A stretch of 64,000 bases of DNA from Anaeramoeba flamelloides (taxonomy: Eukaryota; Metamonada; Anaeramoebidae). Made by a program: the position numbers and the translations under genes. The stretch covers positions 5,580,001 to 5,644,000 of the forward strand of contig JANTQA010000033.1 of assembly GCA_027625915.1 (NCBI GenBank), read 5' to 3'. The notes under the pieces are model-generated. The model was not told where the DNA came from. It made no database searches and worked only from the letters and a program-made list of their open reading frames with translations. This document shows, one piece after another, positions 36,801-47,149 of this stretch (positions within the stretch are counted from its first letter, which is position 1; each line of letters begins with the position of its first letter).

Positions 36801-39800
36801 CTTTATGAATATTTTGTTACTCTGTTTTTTTCTATTACAGTCCTAAAAATTTTTAGCTCAAAATGGGCTTAATTACATAGAGGGAACAGAATTATCAAAA
36901 TAATGCTTAATAAAAAACGAGAACACACAAAAAAAGATTGTTCATAATAACACACAATCATTTTTTTTTCAACTCAAAACAAATCTAAAAAAAAAATTAT
37001 GTCTTTATATTCAAGAATTGTGATTTATAAAAAAATTTGTGCCTTATTTGGTTAATAAGGGTGTTCGTTAAAAAGGTCCTTGTACTGTAATATCAAATTG
37101 GATTTGTGGGCTCAGAAATAGCTATTCTTTCATTTTGAATAATGCCAATTTCAGGTATCTTTGCAGATCAGCAAAAAAAAAAGAAGAAGAATATTTGGAA
37201 AATGTTAATTTTTACTACATTTTTACAGTAAAAAGGGTGACTCATTTTTTTTCCCTCCGTTTTTTTTTTTGTCATCTGTCATTCTGATTGTTTTTTAAAT
37301 TTTAAATTGAAAGAATAATTTTCACTTTACTATTATTATTTTTTTTTTTTCAAAGTTTCTAAGAAATAAATCGAAATTAGTAATTTCTTTTTCTTTAAAT
37401 GATACTATTTTGTTATTTGGATTTGATATTTTTTGGCATAATTAAAAATTCTCAATCAAAGTAAAAATGAAGAATTGAATAAAAGAGAAAATGAGATGAA
37501 ATTTTATCGCATTTATATTTCAAAAGCCAGTATTTGAATTTCTATTGAACCTTTTTTTTCGATTTTCCTAAATTTGAATAATAACTGTCTTTATTGTTTT
37601 GATTTGGAAACAATCTCCTTGTTATGTTGCGAGTTTGGCCTGGAAGAACGAGAAATATGATATTGTTCGAAGTGATATAAGATTATGTTGAGGAGTTCGA
37701 AGAACGACGATTAATATAATCTTAGCACTAGAACAATATCATATTTTGAGTCTGGAAGGAGAACCAAAACGAGGAATTATAAAAGGTGATTGTTGAACAA
37801 ATGAAACAATATGAGATGCTATTTATTTTTTAACTCGGGATCTAAAAACAATAAAAAAAAACAAACAAACGAAAACAAAGAAACACATTTTGCCCAATAC
37901 AACTAATTTGTAATTTTTTAATGGTACTTTAAAGAACTTGTTTTTCAAAGGATCTTTTATACCAATGGAGTCATTGTAAACATTGAAGTTAAAGGTTACA
38001 TTTTCATCCATTAAGGATAAAACTTGGTTTAAAATCCCACAGAGACAAACTAGATCGCTAACTTTCAATGAGATCTATCTATCCTTATATTTTCCGCTTA
38101 TTAAGAAACTTATGAAATCGATCAAACATAAAATCCCTCATGTATTGTGTATTCTTAACAGTGACTAATTTTGAACATTCCTGCAAAATTTCTTGACTTG
38201 ACATAGTAAAAAAAAATGTTTTTTTTTTTTTCTAATTTCTTAAATGGGTAAACGATTTTTCTCACTTTGAAAATCTTTTAGTAAATGGTCTTTTCTCTCC
38301 TTTTTCTCCTTTCGAAGAAAAAAGAGACCAAAACTTTTTTTATTTTTTAAAAATGAGATTGATTTCTTTGGGGAGAAAACCAAAAGCGTTGTTTGATTTT
38401 AGCTATTGTTTTTAAACAAAGAATGAGAATTCATTAAATTTCCAACCTTTACGGGAAAGTTGATGGACTTTTTTATTTGTCGTCTATTGATCAAATAATT
38501 GAGTGACTCGAACCAAATTATTTTTTCAATGTGGTAAATCCTTGAGCGCGGCAAAACTTATGTATTTATGAGATTAAATTTTGGCAAATTTTTTTGGTCA
38601 AACACTTCTAAAATAACTTTAAATATCATTTTTAAAGTGGAATTTAATAGTAAAATACTTCTTATTTTACCCAATTAGAATTCAAAAAAAGAAGATCAGA
38701 AAATTTCCAAATTTTGCCAAATTACTAAAGGATTTCCCAAAATCTTTCCACAGTGACTACAATACTATCCTAAACTTTTGAGAGTTCTAATCTCTTTCTT
38801 ATCAGTAGTTATGAGGAATTATATAGTTAAATTTTTCCAATGAAAATGTTTGAGTTTAAAAAAAAATACATAGCTCATTTATTGAAATTTTTTTTTGAAT
38901 AATAACTCTTATTTCGGAATTTTTTGAAAATAGGAAAATAAGAATAGAAAAATCAATTGTGTTTTATTTAAAATTTTATAGTAGACTTGGAAAGACTGTA
39001 ACAGTAATACCAAATGAAAGAAGATTCCAAGAATTGAAATAAGGGAATAGTCAACAGAAATTTTATCCCACTTAAGGGATTAGCGTCACCATAGATTTAC
39101 CAATCATTAAAGTATGTTGTAATTGGGTATAAATGATATTAGTGCACTATGGCTCAAATAGCTCTAAAAAATCTATTATAAATCTTATTGCACAATAAAT
39201 TATTGCATTTTTTACTAAGGATCACTATTAAAAAAGTTTCATTTTGAAAATTATTTTTTTTAATTCCTTTTCCAAATCGAAAAATAGAAACCCAAAACAC
39301 AGTATTCTGGTATTACATAATTTAGATTTAGAACTTTCAAAAGTATCTATTTTTTTAATTTTTTAATTTCAAAGACTAACTCAATAATCATCAACATAAA
39401 AGCCCAAAGACTGATTATTTTTGTTTGATTTTGATAAAGTTACTTGTAGCATCAATATATTTCCATGATTTAAGAAATAATTTGACAAAAAAGTTTATTG
39501 GTTAATAATTTAATTTTTAAAAAAAAACGAATTTTTTAGTAACTTATCTACATTTCGCCACAAATTTAAGAAAGATATTTTGTGACTTTGTAGTCTGAAT
39601 ATTGATAATTCAACCTTTAAATTTATGACAAAATGCAGATTTTATTCTGAAATTGTTTGGGTTTTTTACTAATACATAGATCATTTTTAATTGATGAGAT
39701 CAACAAATATTACTACTTGACTAATCGATTTTTTAGAGACATTTGAATCATGTAGCACTAATGTTGTTAAACCCAATAACAACATACTTTGTTCGTAAGC

Positions 39801-40365
39801 TTCTCCTTGGTAGACGCTAATCCCTTAAATCCAAAATATTCATATTGAAGTTAATTGAACCAAATTAAAAAAAAGGATCCTTTTTGGTTGGCCAACTAAT
39901 TTTCTTTAAAGAAAGTGTGTGCTCAAAAAATTATTAATCAAAAAAAAAGTCACCACAATGCGCTTTTTTTTTTATTTTTTATGGTTGTATGTTTTTTTAT
40001 TTATTCATCCAAAGAGAAAAAAAAATTTTGAAAATTTAATAATCTAAACCTTCAAAAGGTTTTTAATCAATCAAAAAGTATTCAAATTTTGATGAAAACA
40101 ATTCCAGATCTTGTGTAAATAAAAAAATTTTTGATAAAAAGAAAAAGAAAAAGAAAAAGAAAAAGAAAAAGAAAAAGAAAAAGAAAAAGAAAATAAGGAT
40201 TTTTACTTGATAGAAAAAAACATCTTTTCGATCTCCACCTTCAGTACTAAATTCTTCTAATACCCCTTCATTATTTATTCCATGTTCCAAACAAAGTCTT
40301 TTCCAAAATTCAAATCCAATTTGATTTCCACATTGCCCTACCTGTAAGGTAATAATTTCACGCAT
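30868..40365 (-). CDS. TUBG: Gamma-tubulin (three exons, two giant introns)
   Basis: Exons, in transcript order, are 40365-40207, 36644-36016 and 31474-30868: 1395 nt, 464 residues, stop TAA. Gamma-tubulin nucleates microtubules at centrosome-like organising centres as part of the gamma-TuRC. Visible family marks: [17 protein letters not shown] at the start; [29 protein letters not shown]; the GTP-binding signature [76 protein letters not shown]. The length is slightly above the usual ~450-460 because of an acidic tail ([18 protein letters not shown]). Splice sites: GTAAAA...TTTTAG (phase 0) and GTAATT...ATATAG (phase 2, splitting Arg in PTPR). The introns are 3562 and 4541 bp, against roughly 100-400 bp for most introns here, and contain inverted-repeat elements. 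Confidence 0.96.
31790..32330 (+). repeat. Dispersed repeat, inverted copy at 61.99-62.53 kb
   Basis: The reverse complement of this ~540-bp segment aligns end to end with 61990-62530, roughly 75-80 percent by eye. Shared blocks include CACACAGCTAAAAC, ACAATAATACAATTTCATTC, GATCGATCAATATTCCTAAT and TGTTTTCATTTCA. At one end sits a ~185-bp unit (31795-31979) bounded by inverted AAAATTTTTAACACACC and GGTGTGTTAAAAATTT. A shorter third copy of that unit is at 26075-26210. Confidence 0.7.
31795..31979. mobile_element. MITE-like unit with ACACACC/GGTGTGT ends
   Basis: Inverted ends of ~17 bp (CAAAATTTTTAACACACC at the left, GGTGTGTTAAAAATTTCG at the right) enclose a non-coding interior. The equivalent ends in the other-strand copy are at 62323 and 62511. 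A tiny non-autonomous DNA element is the simplest reading. Confidence 0.5.
33736..34670. mobile_element. Nested inverted-ended element, family of 59708-59886
   Basis: The left end is TTAAGGGACTAGTCTCTATT, then ACCAATTAC. The reverse-complemented right end is GTGACTAATCTCTATTAAAT, then GCCAATTAC. The 179-bp copy at 59708-59886 has the same two blocks at both ends. The right edge here lacks a clear TTAA. There is no transposase. Confidence 0.55.
34332..34424 (-). other. 31-codon frame with CCVC motif
   Basis: [18 protein letters not shown] begins at an ATG at 34424; the frame ends at 34332. KPCC-x-C followed by TK superficially recalls the start of copper chaperone COX17, but the later Cys and CHCH residues are absent and no second exon could be joined. 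It lies inside the nested element of gamma-tubulin intron 2, on the same strand. It is probably chance. Confidence 0.15.
37653..37746. repeat. Hairpin with ~30-bp arms in gamma-tubulin intron 1
   Basis: AAATATGATATTGTTC...GATTAT and ATAATC...GAACAATATCATATTT are complementary over about 30 bp with a few mismatches. The loop of about 28 bases itself contains the palindrome GTTCGAAGAAC. Composition is less AT-biased than the flanks. It could be a hairpin RNA precursor or a relic of a short inverted-repeat element. Confidence 0.5.
37823..38204 (-). pseudogene. Coding-like segment inside gamma-tubulin intron 1
   Basis: Two adjacent frames on the same strand as gamma-tubulin have protein-like composition. 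The first starts at an ATG at 38204 ([18 protein letters not shown]..., 39 codons to a TAA). The second, in another frame, covers 38068-37823 ([19 protein letters not shown], then [13 protein letters not shown], then YKLVVLG). No GT-AG intron joins them cleanly. YKLVVLG recalls the beta-1 strand before a small-GTPase P-loop, but no GKS follows. I do not recognise the protein. It may be a decayed gene fragment inserted in the intron or two exons of a small nested gene. Confidence 0.35.
39072..39828. mobile_element. 757-bp element with TTAAGGGATTAGCG inverted ends
   Basis: Left end TTAAGGGATTAGCGTCACCA; reverse-complemented right end TTAAGGGATTAGCGTCTACC. The arms continue with AAAGTATGTTGTNATTGGGT shared on both sides, giving ~75 bp of imperfect terminal inverted repeat with TTAA at both outer edges. 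There is no transposase frame. It is a non-autonomous element of the same family as 33003-35909, in gamma-tubulin intron 1. Confidence 0.7.
40139..40192 (+). repeat. (GAAAAA)9 hexanucleotide tract
   Basis: About nine GAAAAA units in tandem. On the gamma-tubulin transcript this is (TTTTTC)n starting about 15 nt after the intron 1 donor. It explains the long Phe run read through that donor, which is not part of the protein. Confidence 0.85.
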
Positions 40366-40736
40366 AATAAGAAAATTCCTTTTGTAAAAAAATGAAAACT
40401 ATTATATTGTGAAAACTGTTGCATTTGTGTTGTTTAGAATTTTAGTTTTTACAAGTGAGTTTTATGATCTAGTGATTGGTTGTTCAATTATTGTTTTCAA
40501 TTCAAAACTTATTTTGAAAGTATATACATAGAAAATCGCTATTACGAAATTGGATTATTTTAAAATGATTATGTTAGAGAAAAAAGTATTTGACTTGGAT
40601 GGCCATAGTTAACAAAAATGTGTTTCATTCTTTTCATTTATTGTCTGTGAAAATAAACAATTCAAAAAAAGTTCATAAATTGGAATAAATTTAATTAAAA
40701 ATTAAAATTGTTCGATATAAAAAGAATAAGTTTTAA

Positions 40737-40945
40737 TTCAATCCAAAAAAGAAAAGAAAAGAACTGATTTAAGAAATTAAAAACTAAACCAAAGAGATCA
40801 TAATCTCTTCTTCAAACGAGATATTTCTAAACCAAAAAAAAATAAAAAATAGTTCCACAGAGGCTCGAACTCTGGACATCTGCGTTATTAGCACAGCGCT
40901 CTGCCGACTGAGCTATGGAACTGTACGAAAATACTCTATTATTTT
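40737..40945 (-). repeat. Duplicated tRNA-Ile block, copy 1
   Basis: About 200 bp, including the whole tRNA gene and ~115 bp beyond its 3' end, is nearly identical to 48773-48981 (only a handful of mismatches in the 3' flank; more in the 5' flank). The duplication is therefore larger than the tRNA itself and recent relative to other repeats here. Confidence 0.8.
40850..40922 (-). tRNA. tRNA-Ile (anticodon AAT), copy 1
   Basis: A 73-nt tRNA folds fully. Acceptor AGTTCCA pairs with TGGAACT, discriminator A. D stem GCTC/GAGC with loop AGTCGGCA. Anticodon stem CTGTG/CGCAG (one G-T pair) with loop CTAATAA, giving anticodon AAT (A34 presumably inosine, reading AUU/AUC/AUA). T stem CAGAG/CTCTG with loop TTCGAGC. 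There is no intron and no encoded CCA. A T-rich run immediately follows the 3' end and would terminate RNA polymerase III. A box and B box (GTTCGAGCC) are present. Confidence 0.96.
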
Positions 40946-42503
40946 ATCTTAAATTAATTTTTCGCTATCTTTCAAAATCATAGTCCCATTAAAAATCAAA
41001 TTTTAAAAAAAAATAATTTTAATAATTTAACCTATTTATTATAAAACAATAATTTCGAATTAAATATATAATATCTTATCAAGAGATCTCGATTTTTCGT
41101 CCAAAAATAAAAGAAAAAACAATAAACAAAACTGTTTACACAAAATTGTGCCATTTATTTTTAAACAAACATTCTACAAAAAATAAAAAGTTTAAAAATT
41201 TGGTAAAACTTATTCATCCATTCTCCTTACCTTTGAATAATTAAATCTAATCACCTTTTCATATTTCAAACCAATTTTTTCATTAATTCATCTGTTACTT
41301 CTTTCCAATTTTTCATTTTCATTTTCCATTTTAACAAAACACTTTTGAAAAAATAAAAAAGAGAAAAAATGATATATTTGCAAACTTTTCATTATAAACA
41401 GAAAAACTTCAAAACGATACAAAAACAATTCAAAATTTAAATGTAAGATGAACAATTTATTATGAAATTTAGTTTGTTAATTATAATTTTATTTAATAAT
41501 TTAAATAACAAATTTCACTATTAATTATTATTTCTATTTCAAATTAAACTTTAAAGCTAAATAACAAAACATTAATTTAACACTGAGATTTTTATTACAA
41601 ATCAATCATATATAATAACAAATTAATCAAACAAAGAAATTATTTGATTTTTTCATCACAATTTATCAAAACAACAAATAAAATTTTGCTTATAGCGACT
41701 ATGAAAAATTTCAACATCAAATTTTCTTTTTATTAATAAAGATTTTTGAAAAGTTGAAATAGGGCAATAATAAAGGCTGATATTGAGAAAAAAAAATTTC
41801 ATCAAAAAGTTAATATTCACAGATTTTTTCGGATATTACCAAAATAAATTTTCAGAATCCAAAATGACTCTAAACATCAAAAATTCTCTGAGAAACCTCT
41901 TAAATTAAATCTAAAAAATAAATTTATTTTTGGATCACTTTACAAGATTATTTAAAATTATTAACTGATTGATGAAAAAAAAATATCAAAATAGACATAC
42001 TTATTCTCATTTTGAACAAATTAATAAACTAGATCAACATCAAAATATGATTTCAAAAAAAATTCAGGGTAGCTTTTGTACAGCTGTACAATACTAATGT
42101 ATAAACTGTTGTATTTATATTGTATTAAAAGACAAATATTCAATTAAAATGAAATTTTGAAACAAGTTTTTCAGTTTATTGAGAGATAGAAGAAATTTTT
42201 AAAAAATTTTACAATAATTAAATAAAAAAACAAAACACATTAAAAAAAAATATTAGAGGAATCTATTTTATTATTTAAATAACAATTAATTATTAAAAAA
42301 TGTTTTTTTTTTTTGTTAATATTCTTTGAATTATTGTAACAAATAATCTAAAAAAGATATTTTTTAAGATTTTAATATTAAAATGATTTAACATTTTTTT
42401 TTTTGAAATAAGATTAATCAATAATTAATAATAAATCAGAAATAATAAAATTTTAAAAAATATAAAATAAAAACAAAATGATGATCTTGATGCTTGAAAA
42501 AAG

Positions 42504-45383
42504 TTATAATTTATCGTGGTAGTGTTCCAATGGGAACGGGTCTGGTTCTAAACCTTTTCTTATTCTTGTTTCTTTCATCCATTGGTTAGCTCGTGTGCCA
42601 TCCTTCAATGGGTCTTCTTCTACTATTTCCCAGTGATCAAAGACGCATTGTTCGAATGCTTTACCTTGTGTGGCACTTCTTAAATCTGCATTGAATCCAA
42701 AGGATTCGATTATCGGGAGGTCACTTTTAATTATGACCAAATTTGATCCTTCTTTGGGTGTTTCAGAAAGTACGATTCCTCTTTTTTTATTAAGCAGGTT
42801 GTAGACTTGACCAGAGATGTATTTGGGTACGCTTATTTCGCATAAAAAGATTGGTTCCATTAATCTTGGCTTTGCGGCCAATTCTGAAGCATAAAAGCTT
42901 CTGATTGCCATGGGGATAATTTGGTTTTCTCCCCTGTGTATCGAGTCTGCATGCAATTTGACATCTTTAATCTCGATTTTCACGCCTCTAACTGGCTCGC
43001 TACAAAGTACGCCAATGCTTGTGAAAGATTGGAAGCCAGCGGAGCAAGCTGATTTAATTTCGTTTAAATATTGGATTCCCTTTGTTGTATCTATTAACAA
43101 GTTAGGCCCTGTTTGTTCTGGACCAAAGGCCCAAATTTTTTTTCACAAATTTTTTTATCCCATTTATATTGTGTGGTCAAAGTGTTCAGGAAACTATTAG
43201 TTGAAAAGATTTTTTTGTTCTGAATTGACTTTATCGATGGTTTGGCAAAGGTCTTCTTCAAGGGGGGTATGCCTTAACAAATAATCTGTTATGGTTGTTT
43301 GCCGATTTTGAAAGACAAACCTGGGAAGATTCTTGTGTCACGGTTTCTGAAAAGGAAACGACGGGCTCGGAGCTTATGATCTCAATTCCTTTACAATAGT
43401 CATCCTTTAAATCCTTCAAGCAAATTTCTAAATGCAATTCACCTGCACCTGCGATTATATATTCACCAGATTTTTCGTCAATTAAGCATTTCACGCATGA
43501 GTCTGCCTTTTCCAATTTTTGCATCCCTTCAATTAACTTGGGCAGGTTTTGAATCTTCTTGGGCTTGATTGCGATTCTTACCACTGGGGAAACTGTGAAG
43601 CTCATTTGCTTAAATGGGAAGGCCTTTTCGTGTGTTGTTAAAGTTCCTGTTTTGACTAAATAATCGTCAACACCAACAAGCCCGATCATATTACCACAGC
43701 AGCATTTTGAGATCGGCTCAATTTTGTTACCCATCATTAAAACTGTGTTTTGGATCTTTGTTAAAAAACGATCTTTCTTGGGGAATTCTGGGCGATAGTT
43801 TTGCCCCAAGATTGTGATCTTTTGCCCACTTTTGATTGTTCCTGAAAAGACTCTTCCAAAGGCATAGAATCTTCCCTTCTTTTTGGTTGGGATCATCTTA
43901 CTAACATACATCATCAGCGGCCCCTCTGGATCACAGTTTGCGATCGCCTGCGCACACTCATCATTTTGATCGCCCTCATAGAGGTTTTGTACCCGATACT
44001 TTTGTGCAACTTTTGGTGAAGGTAAATGGTAAATGATCATCTCAATTAAGGCATCAGCTGCAGGCAAGAATTTCTTCATGATCGTAACCAACAGTTCCTT
44101 TGGTTTCTCGTCCTTTTCTTCGTTTGTCAATTTAACCCCAATGCTGTTGAGTAACCTGTTTAGTGCCTTCTCATTTTTTTCTTTTTGGTTGACCAATTTA
44201 AATAATTGGCAAATTGGGCCCATCACATATTTACAAAAGCCCCGTTCCAATATGTTTCCTTCTTTGTCTTTTTTTGTTTTCACCCACTTCTTTCGCTTTG
44301 GATCCCAAAAGTTGTCTCCCCAAAGCCTCCTCAAGATCTTTTCTTTGGGCATCTTCCATTTCTTGGCATACATTTCCGCAAATTGATTTAAAGTGAAAGA
44401 CCATCCCTGTTTGCCTGCTCCAAAGCCTACATTGCCTTTAATTGCGTTAATTGTGCAGTCTCCCAAATACTCGTCTTCATAACTTGAAATGATGACATTA
44501 ATCGATTCAATGACTTTGACAAATTGCTGATAGATTTCCTCTGGTTCTAATTGTAATTCCAAGATTGCTCGATCAACTTTATTGATCATCAGCACAGGCT
44601 TGACCCTTTCTGATAGGGCTTGGTTTAGTACAGTTTCAGTTTGAACAAAGGCTCCTTTTTTGGGTCAAGATTAATTTTGCATTTTAATTGTTGTGTTTAA
44701 GTTTTTTTTATTGATTTTTTTTTAATATGTGTATGGATTTGGATCAAATTTAAAAAAGATTTGAAAAAAATAGAGAATAAGAATGTTTTTTAGATTTTGA
44801 ATTTATGTTTTTCAAGAATATTTTGTTTCAAAAAACAAGAAAAATCAAAAAGTTAAAAAATGAAAAATGTTTTTTTGTTTTTTTCATTTTTTTCGATTTT
44901 TTCTTCCTATTTTCAAAATACTTTTGAAGAGAGAAAGTATTCTTCAAGTAAACCTACAAAGAAAAATGTAAAAGTGAAAAAAATAAACAAACCTGAAACA
45001 CAGTCAACAACAACCAAGGCACCATCTGAAACACGAAGTGCAGCTGTAACCTCAGAAGAAAAATCAACATGACCAGGTGAATCGATTAAATTAATCAAAA
45101 AGGAATTTCCTTCACTATCTTGAGGCAAAGCTTGTTCATCTAATTCGTAAAATAAGGAAATAGCGGTTGACTTGATTGTTATACATCTTAATTGTTCGTC
45201 CTTTCTCGTGTCCATCACTCTTTTTTCACCAGCCAATTTTGAAGAAATGATCCCTGCTTTTGAGACCAATGAATCTGTAAGGGTTGTTTTACCATGGTCT
45301 ACGTGTGCAACAACCGAGATGTTTCTGATGTTAGAAGGGTGGTTCATCAGTTCTAAAATTCTTTCAAGACTATATTTGCTCAT
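42504..45383 (-). CDS. EEF2: Elongation factor 2, frame-disrupted
   Basis: Exon 1 is 45383-44993; exon 2 runs 44654 to 42504; the intron is 338 bp (donor GTTTGT, acceptor AAAAAAG, phase 1). About 846 residues are represented, near the usual ~845-860. EF2 is the GTPase that translocates the ribosome. Visible: [10 protein letters not shown] (P-loop), [14 protein letters not shown] (switch I), DSPGHVDF (switch II), NKVDRA (G4), [14 protein letters not shown], the diphthamide region [15 protein letters not shown], and the C-terminal PRLMEPI and [12 protein letters not shown] motifs. Between domains III and IV the frame breaks three times: an apparently extra base in a C6 run (43262-43267), another near 43195-43203, and a missing base in an A8 run (43136-43143). 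The translated pieces still align with EF2 in all three frames, so this is not an intron. The diphthamide His is kept, but the usually invariant GGGQ after it reads GENQ. It could be a diverged second copy, a young pseudogene, or an intact gene with homopolymer sequencing errors. Confidence 0.88.
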
Positions 45384-46817
45384 CGATTATTTTTTGTTGA
45401 AGATATATTTATTATAATTTGATTATTTTATCAAATACAAAATAGAATAGGTTTATTAAAGATTTTTTTTTTTTTAATTTGTTGTAAATTAAAAAGAAAG
45501 AGATTAAAATAAAAATGATTTTCTTCTTTAATTTTTTTCTTTTTTAAATCCAAATTAAAAATAATTTTGATTTTTTTTTTTCAAACGTGTTAAAATATTT
45601 AAATTTTTTTTTTTATAACGTCTGTCAAGATTAAATTCATTTTTCTAAAATTGGAATTTTGTCTGTGTCTTCAGTTTTTATTCAAATTAGATGCTTTTTT
45701 GTTTTTGTTTCATCTGGATCTTGAAAAGTTAATAATTTAATTTTTTTATTTAATTTATGATTTAAAATTTAAAGAATCAATTCTTTTATTACCTTGAATG
45801 TTGACAACCCTAATAACTGTTAATATGCTTGTGAGATTTTTCTGATTTAGTATTAAATTTAAAAAAAGTAAAACTAAAGGATCAGCTTTGCTTCATTAAT
45901 TCTTGATTTCAACAAAAATTGAGACTATAGTAAAAAAGTAAATTTTGGAATAGATTTATTTTAGAAATTAAAAGAAAAAATCATTCGGGAAAGTTAACAT
46001 GAAAAAGACTGAAGAAATTCTGAATTTCCTAGAATTTATAGTCTATTATCAAATTATTATTTTTTTTTTTCATTTTTTAGGAATAATGATCTTAATTTGT
46101 TGAATCTTTGTTCAACAGTAGTAAAGTCAGAAATACGTTAAGATTCCAAGTAAATAGAGTGCTGTAATAACATTTTTTTAGAATAGAAGTTCAATTCTTT
46201 TGCGAACTATTAGTTTGGGAACTGTAAAAGTTAATTCTTTATCTTGTTTTTATTTTTGATTATATTTTGTACAAAAAAATTAACCAAATATGTAAAGAAT
46301 AGGAATTCACACATTCTCGTTTTGTCAGTTTATTTTCTTCCCTAAATGATTTATTAACTTTCTGTAAGATTTTACATTTTTGAAAAATAAATCCAGTGTA
46401 ATTATTTTGGAGAGATATTACTTTATATTTTATCTTTGGATAGTTACAGCTGAAAAAAATCTATAAAAGTTTTGGAGTAGATTTTTATTTTGTTAATATT
46501 GATACCTTAGCTAAGGATAAAAGCGGGCAAAGATTTTTAATATTTGAATTTTTAGATCCCATAAAATTAAGTTGAAGATTTGGTTCTTTTTAAATATAAT
46601 TCTGAAGAAATCAAAGGGTTTTTACATTTAAAAAAAGGAAATTGAGGTTGATATTTTTTTGAATTTATTATATTTTTTATTTTAGAAAAATGATAATTTA
46701 ATTTGTTTGTGATATCATTAATTAAATTATTGATTATATTTTGAAATTTATTATTTTATAATGAAAAACCCAATACATCTCTACAAAAATGATTTTTTAT
46801 TTTTTCCTGGTTTTTTA

Positions 46818-47134
46818 GACAAAATTGTTGTTTTTTTCATAAACAACAATACTTTTTGGGTGTGTACACAAGGACCTAGAAACTTGGCCATAGATTTTTA
46901 TTTTGTAAAGTAACATTATATTTTAATTAAAAAAGAAAGTAAGATGTTTGGAGTAGAAAGGTCAAAGATAATCAAAAATAATTTTTTCAAATTCAAACAA
47001 ACAAAAACATCTTCATTGGTTGATACAATGGAATAGAATGTTACTTAAGACATTTGATTGATTGTCAAGTTTCTATGTCCTTGTGTATGCACCCAAAAAG
47101 TATTGCTGTTAATGAAAAAATCAACAAATTTGTC
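46818..47134. mobile_element. 317-bp MITE with ~73-bp terminal inverted repeats
   Basis: The arms GACAAAATTGTTG... and the reverse complement of the right end GACAAATTTGTTG... match over ~73 bp at about 85-90 percent, including CAATACTTTTTGGGTG and ACACAAGGAC. TTA flanks both sides (46815-46817 and 47135-47137), a probable 3-bp target-site duplication of the type used by PIF/Harbinger transposases. The ~170-bp interior is non-coding. Confidence 0.8.
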
Positions 47135-47149
47135 TTAATAACTATAAAA

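Larger units (their letters stand above)
36645..40206 (-). other. TUBG: Gamma-tubulin intron 1 (3.6 kb)
   Basis: On the transcribed strand the intron begins with GTAAAA and, within 20 bases, a (TTTTTC)n tract (40139-40192 on the plus strand as GAAAAA units). It holds a 757-bp inverted-ended element (39072-39828), a coding-like segment (37823-38204) and a strong hairpin (37653-37746). It ends with ATTTTAG at 36645. Confidence 0.7.
40366..42503. other. Spacer with a tRNA gene
   Basis: This 2.1-kb spacer lies between the start of gamma-tubulin and the end of EF2 (both minus). Apart from the tRNA-Ile at 40850-40922 and the duplicated block around it, only AT-rich simple sequence is seen. The gamma-tubulin promoter must lie near 40370-40700, but no motif is recognisable. 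Confidence 0.6.

Noticed and set aside
40063-40206. Poly-Phe extension of gamma-tubulin exon 1
   Set aside because: It reads past a GTAAAA donor into the (TTTTTC)n tract; the true continuation ([17 protein letters not shown]) is in exon 2 at 36644.
43090-43270. An intron as explanation of the EF2 frame changes
   Set aside because: EF2-like residues ([29 protein letters not shown]) are encoded right across the region in successive frames, and no GT-AG pair would remove the breaks.
44860-45417. Plus-strand frames opposite EF2 exon 1
   Set aside because: They are shadows of the conserved EF2 GTPase domain on the minus strand.
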